DNA of 64,000 nucleotides, taken from assembly GCF_002265265.1 (NCBI RefSeq), contig NZ_NOIF01000002.1:1-64000 (forward strand). Reading direction: 5' to 3'. Shown in pieces: positions 17,754 through 28,603 of the stretch (its first letter is position 1; every line of letters starts with the position of its first letter). This DNA is from Photobacterium sanguinicancri. GTDB taxonomy: Bacteria; Pseudomonadota; Gammaproteobacteria; Enterobacterales; Vibrionaceae. The notes below the pieces were generated by a model. That model was not told where the DNA came from, made no database searches, and saw only the letters and a list, made by a program, of their open reading frames with translations. Position numbers and translations under genes: made by a program.

Positions 17754-17785
17754 AAAAAAGCGAGTATGAAAATACTCGCTTTTTT
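17754..17785. terminator. Bidirectional terminator between the M23 gene and radA
   Basis: AGCGAGTAT-GAAA-ATACTCGCT flanked by six A on the left and six T on the right. Shared by convergent genes. Confidence 0.9.
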
Positions 17786-17848
17786 GTTGAAAGCAGCCCA
17801 AGGTAAACAATCGCTGATTTGATCTGTTGATTCGATCAGCAGGTTCGA

Positions 17849-19228
17849 TTAGCTGACGCGATCAAATGCGGCCAGCGCTTCTTGCAGATCTTCGACGGCA
17901 ATAATTTCAATCCCGCTCACCTGACGGCTGGCGTTCGCCTTAGGGACTATCGCGCGGGTAAAGCCTTGCTTCGCCGCTTCGCGGATACGCTCGACACCAT
18001 TAGCGGCTGGGCGAATATCGGCATTAAGGCCAATCTCACCAAATACTAAAACATCTTGCGGAATGGGCGCATTTTTAAAGCTGGAGAAAATCGCCAGCAA
18101 TACCGCTAAATCTGCCGACGTTTCTTCAATTTTGATCCCGCCGACACAGTTCACAAAGATATCCATGTCAGTCAGCATCACCCCACCATGACGCGCTAAT
18201 ACCGCAATCGACATCGCTAAGCGGTTATGATCATAACCCACCGATAAGCGACGTGGATTTTCAGTCACCGAGGTATTACACAAGGCTTGGATTTCCACCA
18301 GCAACGGTCGTGTGCCTTCCCATAAGGTGGTACAGGTTGAGCCTGCGTGGTTCTTATCGGAGCGGCTCAAGAAAATAGCCGATGGGTTCTTCACCTGCTT
18401 CATACCTTGCTCGGTCATGGCAAAAAAGCACGATTCCGAATCGGCACCGAAACGGTTTTTTGAAGTGCGTAATACGCGGAACTTTTCATCCGACGTTGAT
18501 GACAACGCAAACAAGCCATCAACAATGTGGATCAGCTGCATTGGGCCTGCGACGTTTGAATCTTTATTAATGTGACCGATGATAAGGAAGGTCACACCTT
18601 CTGTTTTTGCGTAACGCGTTAACGCCGCAGCGGACTCTTTCACTTGGCTCGGGCTACCCGCCGCTGAATCATTGTGTGCCACTGTCATGGTTTGGATCGA
18701 ATCGATGATCACAAAGTCCGCTTTTTGCTGGGCAACCAAATTCAAAATCTGTTCTACTGACGTTTCAGCAACGACATTGATTTTATCTAGGTTAGGGGTG
18801 TTCAAACGTACCGCTCGTTGAGAGATCTGATTGATCGATTCCTCACCCGAGACGTAAAGCGCTGATTTATGTTCCGCAACCGCACCGATACTTTGTAACA
18901 ACAGGGTCGATTTACCTGCGCCAGGATCACCACAAAGTAATAAAACAGACCCCGGCACAATACCGCCACCCAAGACACGATCAAGCTCGGTAATACCCGA
19001 ACTATAACGGGGTACATCCGTTGCTTTTACTTCCGAAAGTTTCTGTACTTTGGTGGCTGCGCCTGCATAACTATTCGTTGCACTTGCCGCCCCTACCGCC
19101 GCTTTTGTTTTAGGGATAGTGAATTCTGTAATTGTATTCCATGCCGCACAAGCACTGCATTGTCCTTGCCATCGAGGGAAGTCTGCGCCACAGTCACTAC
19201 AGACATACGCGCGCTTTGTTTTGGCCAT
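17849..19228 (-). CDS. radA: DNA repair protein RadA (Sms)
   Basis: A RecA-like ATPase that drives branch migration and processing of recombination intermediates. It has an N-terminal four-Cys zinc finger (CSDC...CSAC), Walker A GDPGAGKSTLL, the RadA-specific KNRFG motif and a C-terminal Lon-protease-like domain lacking protease activity. 459 aa, as usual. The neighbouring serB is a conserved partner in Vibrionaceae and Enterobacterales. Confidence 0.97.
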   Translation of the reverse strand: MAKTKRAYVCSDCGADFPRWQGQCSACAAWNTITEFTIPKTKAAVGAASATNSYAGAATKVQKLSEVKATDVPRYSSGITELDRVLGGGIVPGSVLLLCGDPGAGKSTLLLQSIGAVAEHKSALYVSGEESINQISQRAVRLNTPNLDKINVVAETSVEQILNLVAQQKADFVIIDSIQTMTVAHNDSAAGSPSQVKESAAALTRYAKTEGVTFLIIGHINKDSNVAGPMQLIHIVDGLFALSSTSDEKFRVLRTSKNRFGADSESCFFAMTEQGMKQVKNPSAIFLSRSDKNHAGSTCTTLWEGTRPLLVEIQALCNTSVTENPRRLSVGYDHNRLAMSIAVLARHGGVMLTDMDIFVNCVGGIKIEETSADLAVLLAIFSSFKNAPIPQDVLVFGEIGLNADIRPAANGVERIREAAKQGFTRAIVPKANASRQVSGIEIIAVEDLQEALAAFDRVS

Positions 19229-19375
19229 TTTTCACCCTAATTTTTCTACTAAATTATGCACAATACTCAAAAAGCATAACAAAATGACTTTTTTGTCAAT
19301 TTATTGCCATTAATGACTAAACTTTTGCGCCAAAATACAGATAATAACTGAAGACGTAAACTATCAGAAGAACCC

Positions 19376-21733
19376 ATGCAGCTGGACGATTATAAAGGAT
19401 TAATTGAGCAACTTATCCCTGTTTACGATAGCAGTGACTTTGAGCACGTTTTTCAAATGCTAACGCAAGACGAAACAGGGCCAACGCGCTTACAAATAAA
19501 GTTGGAATTAAACCGCATAATGGCGCGATGCCATAAAACGGTTGATCTGCGTGGGCGAGTCAATGGCGAATGCCGTGAGTATCTTCTCGATGGGATCAAA
19601 CACTTCCTTGATGATGTCGCGATTAACACCTACCACAAGCGCATCAAACAATACGGTAATATCTACCGAGTTGGTGTGTACGAAGCATTAGTGAATACCC
19701 GTAATAATTTTCGGGTATTGCACAAGCAAGGTAAATTCAGTCCCAATACCGCCTCTGGGCCAATCAGTAGTCGTGATAGTCAATTTGACGTCGATGCGAT
19801 TCGCTTTGGTCATTATCTTACCCGTGGCGAAAACCGCACCCAAGTGTCAACGCCGGTGAATTTAACCTTACCGCTCGGGCAAGCCGTGCACGGTATTACT
19901 TCTGACATTTCCAGCTCTGGCGCCAAAATCAAAGTGCCATCGGCATTTAATTACCACCTTGGCCAAACCATTAATGTCGCGTTTACTGATATTGCCGAGA
20001 AATTCCCTGATTTACGTAAGCATGCAGAAGTCACCTATCGGGTATTGGGGATTGATGACAACCCCGACAACGACAGCTACAAATGGCTACGACTGTTAGC
20101 ACTATCAGACAGTGGCGGCATTCAAGCAGCAATAGCTCGCTACCAAGCAGCAAACCCAAATAAGTCACGTAACGATCACGAAGATAAAGTGATCCAAACC
20201 CGTACCATCGGCTACGAACACTGCTATTTAAAACACACGGCCAACATTCCGTTATTTTTTGCAGGTACCGAGCTGAAATACAGTTTACTGACTGATCATA
20301 ACCGCCATATTTGGGATTACTGGCATGATGAGCGTAATCAGCCGGTGATTAACCATCTGCTGTCAGCAAATCGCATGGCGATCCTTGGCAAAGATGGCTT
20401 AAAGCAATGCAGTACCTTGTTGTACAGCTTTACCCATGAACACGAAAACAAAACCCATTTTTACTCTGCTGCACTGCCTGAAATGACGCAAGAACAGCGT
20501 CGTTTGTTTTGGCACATTGGCGCAGCACGTGAAAGCTGGCGGGTCACCAAAGTGACGGTATATCCGCTGGGCGAAGAAGATTTAAATTACTTACAAGCCC
20601 TGGCGCCAGAAATGCAAGAGCAGCTTAACTCACTAACGCACATTGGTATTTTACAAGACTTAACCCACCAAGAAGCCAAAGCCGATTACCGCTTATCCGC
20701 CAAGTCACAGCTGAGTTCAAATGCGCTTCAGGTTTTCCGCCATCAACGTAACCCTATCGCCAAGGCACAAGGGATCTACTTCGATCCTAAGCCGCAGCGC
20801 AGTGAAGAGCGTTACTTGTTCAAAACCCCGCTAGAGCTGAGTCATCCAACGCTAGGTAAAACCATTGGTGCCTCAATCGATTTCTCAACCCGAGGGCTAA
20901 ACTTACAACTCTGTGAGCCTGTCGCCTTAAAGCGCAATGACAAGGTTAATATTCGCTTTAACGAGCTACAGAAAATTGATCGTAATGCGCCGTTGCATTG
21001 CATGCCTTATCGTGTGGTGCGTGTCAGCCCGAATCGCTGCAATATTCAACTGACCACAGGTTCAGGCTCTGATGCCGCCAAAGGAGAAGGCTTTTTACGT
21101 CGGCTGATCAAAAACAATGAAGCTCGGTTGCGGGTTTGCCACGAGCAGCAACCCGAAGGTGAGCTATTACTCGCGATGCACCAAATGTTATTAACGCGAT
21201 TAAATAGCACCCCCTACTTTGCTGAAAAAGTGGATCATAAGGCAAAAGTAAAAGCCATTGGCTGTAACTTCCCGCTGGCCCCCTTACCCAAGTTATTTAA
21301 CCAGCTAACCAATGACCATCATTTCTCTGTGTCACCTATTTTCCAAAATAGAGTCAACAAGATGCTGTCAGAAACCATGCGTCCGGTAGAAGTAAAAGCC
21401 CCTTACCTTAACGAAGTGTATTTATGGGTAAAGCGCGAAGGGGGCGTTATCGAGAAAATGGCGAGCAAGTCAGTAGATGAATTCATTAATACCGAGCATC
21501 GCATTCGCTTTATTCAACAAGCGCGTGAGAAAGGGGAGTTTTTCGCTATCCGTGTGACAGCCGTGCCTGTTCTGAACCCTCTTACGGCATTAACAGGCAA
21601 AGAGTTAGGGGAATTAGCACGCTTAACCTTACACCGTGCGCGCGCGCTAGAGGTTGAATTTACCTCACTGATTGGCTGTGGCGAAATCTATGACGTGACA
21701 GATGAAGTGTTAGTGCGTCTAGAACTCAGCTAA
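19376..21733 (+). CDS. Large double-PilZ-domain protein (785 aa), PlzC-like
   Basis: Two PilZ domains are seen. The first has RGENR (RxxxR) and DISSSGAKI (DxSxxG) at about 150-190. The second has RSEER and DFSTRGLNL at about 475-510. Both keep the c-di-GMP-binding residues. The remaining 500 residues are unassigned and have no membrane segment or signal peptide, so it is probably cytoplasmic. It lies between radA and serB, the same place as the V. cholerae PilZ protein known as PlzC, as I recall; this equivalence is from synteny only. The output of the protein is unknown. Confidence 0.85.
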   Translation: MQLDDYKGLIEQLIPVYDSSDFEHVFQMLTQDETGPTRLQIKLELNRIMARCHKTVDLRGRVNGECREYLLDGIKHFLDDVAINTYHKRIKQYGNIYRVGVYEALVNTRNNFRVLHKQGKFSPNTASGPISSRDSQFDVDAIRFGHYLTRGENRTQVSTPVNLTLPLGQAVHGITSDISSSGAKIKVPSAFNYHLGQTINVAFTDIAEKFPDLRKHAEVTYRVLGIDDNPDNDSYKWLRLLALSDSGGIQAAIARYQAANPNKSRNDHEDKVIQTRTIGYEHCYLKHTANIPLFFAGTELKYSLLTDHNRHIWDYWHDERNQPVINHLLSANRMAILGKDGLKQCSTLLYSFTHEHENKTHFYSAALPEMTQEQRRLFWHIGAARESWRVTKVTVYPLGEEDLNYLQALAPEMQEQLNSLTHIGILQDLTHQEAKADYRLSAKSQLSSNALQVFRHQRNPIAKAQGIYFDPKPQRSEERYLFKTPLELSHPTLGKTIGASIDFSTRGLNLQLCEPVALKRNDKVNIRFNELQKIDRNAPLHCMPYRVVRVSPNRCNIQLTTGSGSDAAKGEGFLRRLIKNNEARLRVCHEQQPEGELLLAMHQMLLTRLNSTPYFAEKVDHKAKVKAIGCNFPLAPLPKLFNQLTNDHHFSVSPIFQNRVNKMLSETMRPVEVKAPYLNEVYLWVKREGGVIEKMASKSVDEFINTEHRIRFIQQAREKGEFFAIRVTAVPVLNPLTALTGKELGELARLTLHRARALEVEFTSLIGCGEIYDVTDEVLVRLELS

Positions 21734-21776
21734 GAAGCCACACTGCATCGCAGTCCATGAAAAGACACCTGCAATA

Positions 21777-21801
21777 ACGCCAGTCAATGACTGGCGTTTT
21801 G
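21777..21801 (+). terminator. Terminator after the double-PilZ gene
   Basis: ACGCCAGTC-AAT-GACTGGCGT followed by TTTGTTT. Confidence 0.85.
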
Positions 21802-21858
21802 TTTATCTAGCCCACACATTCTTTGAGCCAGGATGAAAAAGTACCAAGGTTCGGGTTA

Positions 21859-22809
21859 TTACCAGTTCAGCCCTTGCGGTAAGAGCGAAGCCGATAAAAT
21901 ACACATCACACCGCCTAAATCAGCAAAGCGAATGACAGCATCGGCTTTCGCTTCAACTTTGGGTTTCGCGTGATAAGCAATGCCTAACCCTGCCGCGGCC
22001 ATCATGACGAGATCGTTAGCGCCATCCCCAACCGCAACGGTATTATGGTAAGGAATATCATAATGTTCAGCCAGCTCGACCAGCACATCAGCTTTAGCTT
22101 GGGCGTCCACGACATCACCGAGCACTTTACCTGTCAGCTTGCCATCAACAATCTCTAGGGTATTGGCTTGCGCATGTACTAAACCCAGTTCGTCTTTCAG
22201 ATAATCAGAAAAGTACGTGAAGCCACCTGAAGCAATTGCGACTTTCCAGCCATAATGCTGCAATGTTTCGACCAGCTCTCGCAGTTCAGGCATCATAGGC
22301 AGGTGGTCACGTACTTGCGCTAAAATGGCTTCATCTGCCCCTTCTAACGTTCCCACCCGCTGGCGTAGGCTTGCTTCAAAATCGAGTTCACCTTGCATTG
22401 CACGTTCTGTTACTTTCGCCACTTGCTCGCCGACCCCAGCAAGCTTGGCGATTTCATCAATACACTCAATTTCGATCGCGGTGGAATCCATGTCCATCAA
22501 CACGAGTCCAGGATCTTCTAAATCGGGTAAATCTGCCGTCGCAACCGCATCAAGCGAGTGTTCAATAACAGCTTGATATAATTGATCCTGCAAAGCATTA
22601 CTGACTAATACTGCGTCATATCCCCCGACTTTCCATGCGGCAACAACCTGCAGGGTTTCATCCGCCTTTGCACTAATGTCGTCTAATTGAACAGAGGTTA
22701 CTGTGCGGCCATAAATCAACGTCGCCGCTTTTTGTTTCACTAAATTTGGCGTAGCGACAATCTCGGGGAATCGCTGTTGCAGCAACGTATGTTTTCTAAT
22801 GGTCAGCAA
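21859..22809 (-). CDS. serB: Phosphoserine phosphatase
   Basis: The last step of serine biosynthesis, hydrolysing O-phosphoserine. It is a HAD-family enzyme: catalytic DMDSTAIEIECIDE (motif I), SGG in IASGGFTYF (motif II), a Lys in motif III and GDGANDLVMM (motif IV). The N-terminal 100 residues form the variable regulatory part. 316 aa. An in-frame stop lies just upstream, so translation must start at the TTG used here or later. An AAGGA ribosome site lies about ten bases upstream of that TTG. It is divergent from ytjB, as in E. coli. Confidence 0.95.
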   Translation of the reverse strand: MLTIRKHTLLQQRFPEIVATPNLVKQKAATLIYGRTVTSVQLDDISAKADETLQVVAAWKVGGYDAVLVSNALQDQLYQAVIEHSLDAVATADLPDLEDPGLVLMDMDSTAIEIECIDEIAKLAGVGEQVAKVTERAMQGELDFEASLRQRVGTLEGADEAILAQVRDHLPMMPELRELVETLQHYGWKVAIASGGFTYFSDYLKDELGLVHAQANTLEIVDGKLTGKVLGDVVDAQAKADVLVELAEHYDIPYHNTVAVGDGANDLVMMAAAGLGIAYHAKPKVEAKADAVIRFADLGGVMCILSASLLPQGLNW

Positions 22810-23128
22810 AATTCATCATCCTTGTGAAGTAGTTATACTCATGGTGTTGGGTGAAACGGCCATGGGTATAAACACTCGACATCGTAGCGTTTAGCGGCTT
22901 TCGCGCTCTCTATACTCTAGCGTTTTAACAAGAGTATTATCGAGTTTTTTTCCGCTTTAAAGAAACGCTGGTATACTGCTCTGCACCATCAAAGTACCTG
23001 AACACCATAGAATAAGCCACCGCCCCACTATGGCAAAAATGATGGGTACAATGCAATGTACAAAGTAATACATAAGAATAAGTAAAGCATAATGCGATGT
23101 ACTTGGGGCGCTTTTGGAAGACATAACC
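22810..23128. other. Divergent promoter region serB/ytjB
   Basis: No gene is seen. It holds the divergent promoters of serB and ytjB. No clear operator was recognised. Confidence 0.4.
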
Positions 23129-23743
23129 ATGATGAAATTTAAAACAACACGGCTCAAACGCTTCTGGCAAGCCTTTGTATTACTCGCTTGCTTTGCTGGT
23201 ATTGTCGCCATGCTGGAGTACGGGTCGCAGCTGAATACGCGTAACTACCTCATGCTCAGCGAACAAACCCAAACACTCTCACGTCTTTTAGTACGTCAAG
23301 CGGCTGAAACAGCCTCAAGTGATGTGATAGATAAAAACCAAGATAAGCTACAAGTGCTAGTGCAGCGCTTGTCACAAGAAGCTCTTATTTTAGATGCCAC
23401 TATCTATGATCTGGAAGGGCGAACAGTTGCGCGGACCGAAGAGTCGATGCCTATCGAGCAAGTCACAGGGCTATCCACTCCCTTGTCTGTCGCCAGTTAT
23501 GGCCGCCAACAAGTAATCGAACCTATCTTGTCTGGTGAACAAGTGATTGGCTTTTTACGTATTACCTTAGAACACGGTAAGCTCGTCGAACACGCGACCA
23601 GTGAAATCGAAGGAATGACCAATATTGTCCGTGGCTTAGTGATTGCTGCGCTCTTTATCGGTTTCCTACTTGCCTTTACCTTTGGCCGCCGTAAAGATAT
23701 TTGGCATTTCCCTTATTTACTGACAGCCAACGCAAAAGATTAG
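23129..23743 (+). CDS. ytjB: YtjB (Smp/AhpA-like) membrane protein
   Basis: An inner-membrane protein of unknown biochemical function, conserved next to serB. It has an N-terminal transmembrane helix (WQAFVLLACFAGIVAML), a periplasmic domain of about 130 residues with the family's ILDATIYDLEG and RQQVIEPIL segments, and a second helix (GLVIAALFIGFLLAF) near the C-terminus. The ATG-ATG start used here has a GGAAG site 8 bases upstream; an earlier TTG is unlikely. Confidence 0.85.
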   Translation: MMKFKTTRLKRFWQAFVLLACFAGIVAMLEYGSQLNTRNYLMLSEQTQTLSRLLVRQAAETASSDVIDKNQDKLQVLVQRLSQEALILDATIYDLEGRTVARTEESMPIEQVTGLSTPLSVASYGRQQVIEPILSGEQVIGFLRITLEHGKLVEHATSEIEGMTNIVRGLVIAALFIGFLLAFTFGRRKDIWHFPYLLTANAKD

Positions 23744-23781
23744 TCCACTGTAGCAAGCTTATTTAGGACTAAATAGCAGAC

Positions 23782-23812
23782 AAAAAAAGACGACTTTTCA
23801 GTCGTCTTTTTT
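23782..23812. terminator. Bidirectional terminator between ytjB and deoD
   Basis: AAAAAAGACGACT-TTTC-AGTCGTCTTTTTT, a long stem flanked by A and T runs and shared by convergent genes. Confidence 0.9.
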
Positions 23813-23845
23813 ACTATCTAACCGCTTAGTTTTAATGTGTTCAGC

Positions 23846-24565
23846 TTATTCAGCATCACCTAGAAGAACAGATTCTAGTGCGATTTCCATCATGTCGTTG
23901 AACGTCAGTTGACGCTCTTCAGATGTTGTCGCTTCACCACGTAGGATGTGGTCAGACACAGTACAGATAGTCAGTGCTTTAGCACCAAACTCTGCCGCTA
24001 GACCGTAGATGCCTGCGGCTTCCATTTCAACACCCACGATGCCGTACTTCTTCATTGTTTGGAAGAAGCTGAAATCTGGGTTGTAGAACAAATCAGCCGA
24101 GAAGATGTTACCCACTTTAACGTCAACACCTTTTGCTTTCGCTGCGTCTACGGCATTTTGTACCATGCCGTAGTCAGCTAGCGCTGCAAAGTCGTGATCG
24201 CCAAAACGAATGCGGTTAACTTTAGAATCTGTTGATGCACCCATACCGATAACAACATCACGTAGGTTTACATCGTCACGTACCGCGCCACAGCTACCAA
24301 CACGGATGATTTTCTTTACGCCGAAATCTTTGATTAGCTCAGTTGCGTAGATAGAGCACGATGGGATACCCATACCGTGGCCCATTACTGAAATTTTACG
24401 GCCTTTGTAAGTACCAGTAAAACCAAGCATGCTACGAACGTTACACACTTCTTTGGCGTCGTCTAAAAATGTTTCAGCGATGTACTTAGCACGTAGCGGG
24501 TCACCCGGCATTAGTACTACGTCTGCAAAATCACCCATTTCAGCATTAATATGTGGAGTAGCCAT
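23846..24565 (-). CDS. deoD: Purine nucleoside phosphorylase
   Basis: Phosphorolysis of purine (deoxy)ribonucleosides to base and (deoxy)ribose-1-phosphate; a hexameric bacterial-type enzyme. Family features include the opening [29 protein letters not shown] (phosphate site), VGSCGA, and the base-site [13 protein letters not shown] with ICTVSDHI. 239 aa, as in E. coli. It is the last gene of the deo cluster, 171 bases after deoB. Confidence 0.97.
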   Translation of the reverse strand: MATPHINAEMGDFADVVLMPGDPLRAKYIAETFLDDAKEVCNVRSMLGFTGTYKGRKISVMGHGMGIPSCSIYATELIKDFGVKKIIRVGSCGAVRDDVNLRDVVIGMGASTDSKVNRIRFGDHDFAALADYGMVQNAVDAAKAKGVDVKVGNIFSADLFYNPDFSFFQTMKKYGIVGVEMEAAGIYGLAAEFGAKALTICTVSDHILRGEATTSEERQLTFNDMMEIALESVLLGDAE

Positions 24566-24583
24566 GGTTATTTCCTTTTCGTT

Positions 24584-24727
24584 TCAACGAGCGCCCATTT
24601 GGAGCTTGCTCGTTGATAAATCATAATTAGTGATCGCGGTTTCTGCATCTCATTTATCATAACCAGAAACAGCGACTTTACTTTGATCTGTCTGCTTAAC
24701 AGCGAGTGTGGCTCCACACTCTGCTGT
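24584..24727 (-). promoter_or_regulatory. Two hairpins in the deoB-deoD gap
   Basis: One inverted repeat (GAGTGTGG-CT-CCACACTC, 24704-24721) lies just past the deoB stop but lacks a T-run. A second (TCAACGAGC/GCTCGTTGA, 24584-24616) lies just before the deoD ribosome site. They may set mRNA stability or partial termination between the two cistrons. Confidence 0.4.
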
Positions 24728-24736
24728 CTTTTTGAA

Positions 24737-25957
24737 TTACAAGAAAGACTTGCCGTAATCCATGTCTGATACACCGTGGTGCGCAGCAAGACTTTGACCG
24801 ATATCTGCAAATGTCTCGCGACGGCCCAGTGAGCCTGCTGGTACTTTAGGGCCAGCAACAATCACAGGGATGTGCTCACGTGTATGGTCTGTACCTTCCC
24901 ACGTTGGATCACAACCGTGGTCTGCCGTTAGGATAAGTACATCGTCTTCTTGCAGTAGTTCAAGTACTTCAGGTAGACGCTTATCAAAGTATTCAAGTGC
25001 CGCTGCGTAGCCTGCAACATTACGACGGTGGCCGTATGCTGAGTCAAAATCGACAAAGTTAGTGAACACTAAGCTGTTATCACCCGCTTGTTTGATTTGC
25101 TCAAGCGTTGCTTCAAACAAGTCTGGAATGCCTGTCGCTTTCACTTTTTTAGTGATACCGCAGCCCGCATAAATATCAGAGATCTTACCGATTGAAATCA
25201 CGTCGCCGTTTTTCTCTTCAACCAGTTTTTGTAAGAACGTTGGCGCTGGTGGCTCAACAGACAAATCACGACGGTTACCCGTACGCTCAAATTGCCCTTT
25301 GCCTGCACCCACGAATGGACGCGCGATAACACGACCAATGTTGTAGTCTTCCAATTCTTCACGCACGATTTGGCATAGTTCTAGTAAGTTATCTAGACCG
25401 TATGTTTCTTCGTGACATGCAATTTGGAATACCGAGTCAGCCGAGGTATAGAAAATAGGTTTGCCCGTTTTCATGTGCTCTTCACCCAAGTCATCCAGTA
25501 CTTGTGTACCCGATGCATGGCAGTTACCTAGGTAACCCGGTAGGTTGGCACGTTCAACAATGCTATCTAGTAATTCTTGCGGGAAGCTGTTGCTGTGATC
25601 AGTAAAGTAACCCCAATCAAACAATACAGGTACGCCAGCGATTTCCCAGTGGCCTGACGGGGTATCTTTACCCGACGACAACTCTTTCGCATGGCCGTAA
25701 GCGCCAGTGATTTCTACATTCGCATCCAAACCTTCAGGGAAGTAACCTGAAGATTCTTCACATGCTTTACCCAAACCTAGTTTGTTTAAGTTAGGCAGGT
25801 GTAGAGGACCACTACGTTCACCGTTATCCGCTTCACCGCGTGCACAAGCTTGTGCAATGTGACCCATGGTGTTCGCGCCAACATCACCGAAATCGACGGC
25901 ATCTTCTGTGGCACCAATACCGAATGAATCTAGTACTAGGATTATTGAACGTTTCAT
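24737..25957 (-). CDS. deoB: Phosphopentomutase
   Basis: It converts (deoxy)ribose-1-phosphate to the 5-phosphate, feeding DeoC. An alkaline-phosphatase-superfamily metalloenzyme: [13 protein letters not shown] with the metal-binding Asp, KDTPSGHWE, and the C-terminal [11 protein letters not shown] plus DHTREHIPV metal ligands. 406 aa, standard length. It starts 12 bases after the deoA stop codon, in one operon. Confidence 0.97.
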   Translation of the reverse strand: MKRSIILVLDSFGIGATEDAVDFGDVGANTMGHIAQACARGEADNGERSGPLHLPNLNKLGLGKACEESSGYFPEGLDANVEITGAYGHAKELSSGKDTPSGHWEIAGVPVLFDWGYFTDHSNSFPQELLDSIVERANLPGYLGNCHASGTQVLDDLGEEHMKTGKPIFYTSADSVFQIACHEETYGLDNLLELCQIVREELEDYNIGRVIARPFVGAGKGQFERTGNRRDLSVEPPAPTFLQKLVEEKNGDVISIGKISDIYAGCGITKKVKATGIPDLFEATLEQIKQAGDNSLVFTNFVDFDSAYGHRRNVAGYAAALEYFDKRLPEVLELLQEDDVLILTADHGCDPTWEGTDHTREHIPVIVAGPKVPAGSLGRRETFADIGQSLAAHHGVSDMDYGKSFL

Positions 25958-25969
25958 ATTGACTCCGAA

Positions 25970-27319
25970 TTAAACATCTTCCGCGCGAACGCGGCGGTAA
26001 ACTTCTGGGGTAGCTTCAGGTTTTTGCTCAGACACACTGATCGATTGGCGAACCGCTTTCGCTGCTTCTTCCCACTGTGCTTCACTACGTGCGTGTACCA
26101 TAGCAAGTGGGGTATCAGCGTAAACTTCATCACCTAAACGGATCATATCGCTAAGACCAACGGCGTAATCAATAGTGTCGCTAGCAACACGGCGACCACC
26201 GCCCATACCAACCACTGCCATGCCAAGACCACGAGTGTCCATCGCCGAAGCAAAGTTAGTTGCACCCGCAAGCTGCGCTGCATCCGCAAACACAGGTTTC
26301 ACGATTTCAGCTGTGTCGAGGTAGTTATTGTAGTTTTCCATGAAATCTACAGGGCCACCTAAACCGGCTACCATTTTGCCAAAGCGTTCAGCCGCTTGGC
26401 CATTATCAAGTACTGCTTGTAACTTAGCGCGCGCTTGTTCTAAGTCGCTAGCTAAACCACTAATTAGTAACATTTCAGCACACAGTGCCATGGTCACTTC
26501 AAACAAGCGAGGGTTACGGTATTCACCTGTTAAGAATTGCACCGCTTCGCGCACTTCTAACGCATTACCTGCTGTTGATGCCAACACTTGGTTCATGTCT
26601 GTTAGTAATGCGGTAGTACGTGTACCTGCACCATTTGCAACAGCGACGATAGAGTTAGCAAGTTCTTCAGACGCTTCGTAAGTTGGCATAAATGCGCCAG
26701 AACCTACTTTAACATCCATGATCAATGAACCTAAACCTGCCGCCAGTTTCTTCGACAAGATAGACGCGGTGATCAATGAGATGTTATCAACCGTTGCCGT
26801 TACGTCACGGGTTGCGTACACACGCTTATCCGCTGGTGCTAAATCGCCAGTTTGACCAATGATCGCTACGCCAGCTTCTTTAGTGACTTTACCGAACACA
26901 TCATTGGTTGGAGTAATGTTGTAACCAGGGATCGCTTCTAGCTTATCAAGCGTACCACCAGTATGACCCAGACCACGGCCTGAAATCATAGGAACAAAAC
27001 CACCACAAGCCGCAACCATTGCGCCTAGCATCAGTGATGTTACATCACCCACGCCGCCTGTTGAGTGCTTATCAACGATTGGACCGCCGAAGTCCATATG
27101 GCTCCAGTCAATCACCATACCTGAATCACGCATTGCACACGTTAGTGCTACACGCTCATCCATCGTCATGTCGTTGAAATAAATTGCCATCGCAAACGCA
27201 GCGATCTGACCTTCAGATACCGTGTCTTTTGCAATGCCTTGAATAAAAAAGTTAATTTCGTCTGTTGTTAGAATAACGTTGTCGCGTTTTTTTCTGATAA
27301 TTTCTTGAGGTAAGTACAT
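25970..27319 (-). CDS. deoA: Thymidine phosphorylase
   Basis: Phosphorolysis of thymidine and deoxyuridine to the base and deoxyribose-1-phosphate. The family signature [16 protein letters not shown] is present, with the phosphate-binding [10 protein letters not shown] region and the C-terminal pyrimidine phosphorylase domain. 449 aa. It lies between deoC and deoB in the conserved deo order. Confidence 0.97.
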   Translation of the reverse strand: MYLPQEIIRKKRDNVILTTDEINFFIQGIAKDTVSEGQIAAFAMAIYFNDMTMDERVALTCAMRDSGMVIDWSHMDFGGPIVDKHSTGGVGDVTSLMLGAMVAACGGFVPMISGRGLGHTGGTLDKLEAIPGYNITPTNDVFGKVTKEAGVAIIGQTGDLAPADKRVYATRDVTATVDNISLITASILSKKLAAGLGSLIMDVKVGSGAFMPTYEASEELANSIVAVANGAGTRTTALLTDMNQVLASTAGNALEVREAVQFLTGEYRNPRLFEVTMALCAEMLLISGLASDLEQARAKLQAVLDNGQAAERFGKMVAGLGGPVDFMENYNNYLDTAEIVKPVFADAAQLAGATNFASAMDTRGLGMAVVGMGGGRRVASDTIDYAVGLSDMIRLGDEVYADTPLAMVHARSEAQWEEAAKAVRQSISVSEQKPEATPEVYRRVRAEDV

Positions 27320-27429
27320 GATCTGCCCCTGTTAGATTGGGTGTAGGGTGCATACTTTGCTGTTTTTTGAGTGTAAGAGGTCGGACGCTTACGAATAAGC
27401 ATCTAGCCTTTGCAAAGTATGGGGAAATA

Positions 27430-27454
27430 AAGGTGGTGGCAAGCACCACCTTAT
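27430..27454 (-). terminator. Hairpin/partial terminator between deoC and deoA
   Basis: AAGGTGGTG-five bases-CACCACCTT. On the minus strand it is followed by TATTT. Being inside the operon, it probably gives partial termination or 3'-end protection of the deoC message. Confidence 0.5.
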
Positions 27455-27463
27455 TGTTCAGAC

Positions 27464-28237
27464 TTAGTAGCCGCCTTCAGCCGCTTTTTCGCCTTCACCT
27501 AACGTGTTAAGCAGATTTGCTAGTAGGCTTGATGCACCAAAACGGTAGTGCATGTTGTCAGCCCACTCAGCACCTAGCAGGCGATCTGCCATTGCTAAGT
27601 ATGTTTGTGCGTCTTCAGCTGTACGCACACCACCTGCAGGCTTGAAGCCAACAGTTTTTGCTACGCCCATGTTCTTGATCACAGTAAGCATGATCTCTGC
27701 AGATTCTGGCGTTGCGTTTACAGGCACTTTACCTGTTGATGTTTTGATGAAATCAGCACCGGCTTTAATAGAGATTTCAGACGCTTTAATGATTAGCGCT
27801 TCTTCTTTTAGTTCGCCCGTTTCGATAATTACTTTCAGTAGGATATCGCCACATGCTGCTTTACATTGTTTAACTAGCTCGAAGCCAACTTCTTCGTTGC
27901 CTGCGATCAGTGCACGGTATGGGAATACTACATCCACTTCGTCTGCACCGTATGCAACAGCTGCTTTTGTTTCAGCTACTGCGATGTCGATGTCGTCGTT
28001 ACCGTGTGGGAAGTTAGTAACGGTTGCGATACGTACATCAGGCGTACCTTGCTCACGTAGTTGCTTTTTAGCAACAGGGATAAAACGTGGGTAGATACAT
28101 ACTGCTGCAGTATTACCTACTGCTGTCTTCGCGTTCTTACAAAGCTCGATCACTTTTGCATCAGTGTCGTCATCGTTAAGAGTGGTAAGATCCATTAATT
28201 TTAGTGCGCGTAGTGCAGCAGTGTTTAATTCGCTCAT
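27464..28237 (-). CDS. deoC: Deoxyribose-phosphate aldolase
   Basis: A class I aldolase splitting deoxyribose-5-phosphate to acetaldehyde and glyceraldehyde-3-phosphate. The Schiff-base Lys lies in [11 protein letters not shown]. The helper motif [11 protein letters not shown] and the opening [15 protein letters not shown] are also present. 257 aa, as in E. coli. It is the first gene of the deo operon, with the long upstream region carrying repeated operator-like elements. Confidence 0.97.
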   Translation of the reverse strand: MSELNTAALRALKLMDLTTLNDDDTDAKVIELCKNAKTAVGNTAAVCIYPRFIPVAKKQLREQGTPDVRIATVTNFPHGNDDIDIAVAETKAAVAYGADEVDVVFPYRALIAGNEEVGFELVKQCKAACGDILLKVIIETGELKEEALIIKASEISIKAGADFIKTSTGKVPVNATPESAEIMLTVIKNMGVAKTVGFKPAGGVRTAEDAQTYLAMADRLLGAEWADNMHYRFGASSLLANLLNTLGEGEKAAEGGY

Positions 28238-28413
28238 GACTATCTCCAGAGTCCAATAATATTACTAAGTCAAACAGCTCACACAGCGTGAACTGCTCAC
28301 TGAGCGGACTTGCTCCTTGAAGAATCGAGGCAATCTCGTTATTGCGCTCAATCGACATCCTTTTTCACCGCGCAAGGTGGAGGGTACACCTTGCTTTTGC
28401 CATTCACAGCAGA

Positions 28414-28469
28414 AACGTGACAGTTCCCATCACGTTAGGGAATGCTGTTAAAGCACTCATCACATTAGG
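28414..28469 (-). promoter_or_regulatory. Operator-like repeats upstream of deoC
   Basis: A perfect inverted repeat AACGTGA-9-TCACGTT (28414-28436) overlaps the first of two direct repeats ATCACRTTAGG (28429-28439 and 28459-28469), whose starts are 30 bases apart, about three helix turns. deo operons in this group are known targets of CRP and CytR. The half-site GTGA fits CRP, but the 9-base spacer is not canonical. Confidence 0.4.
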
Positions 28470-28603
28470 ATGATAACCCCATCATACCAAGGTAAGATCC
28501 ATGCCACCATCAAAGTCGTGTTTCCAGGTGTAGACAATCTGTTTACCTACAAAATTCAAACTAAACGACTTACTTTCAACAACTTAAACTAAACATTGCA
28601 AAT

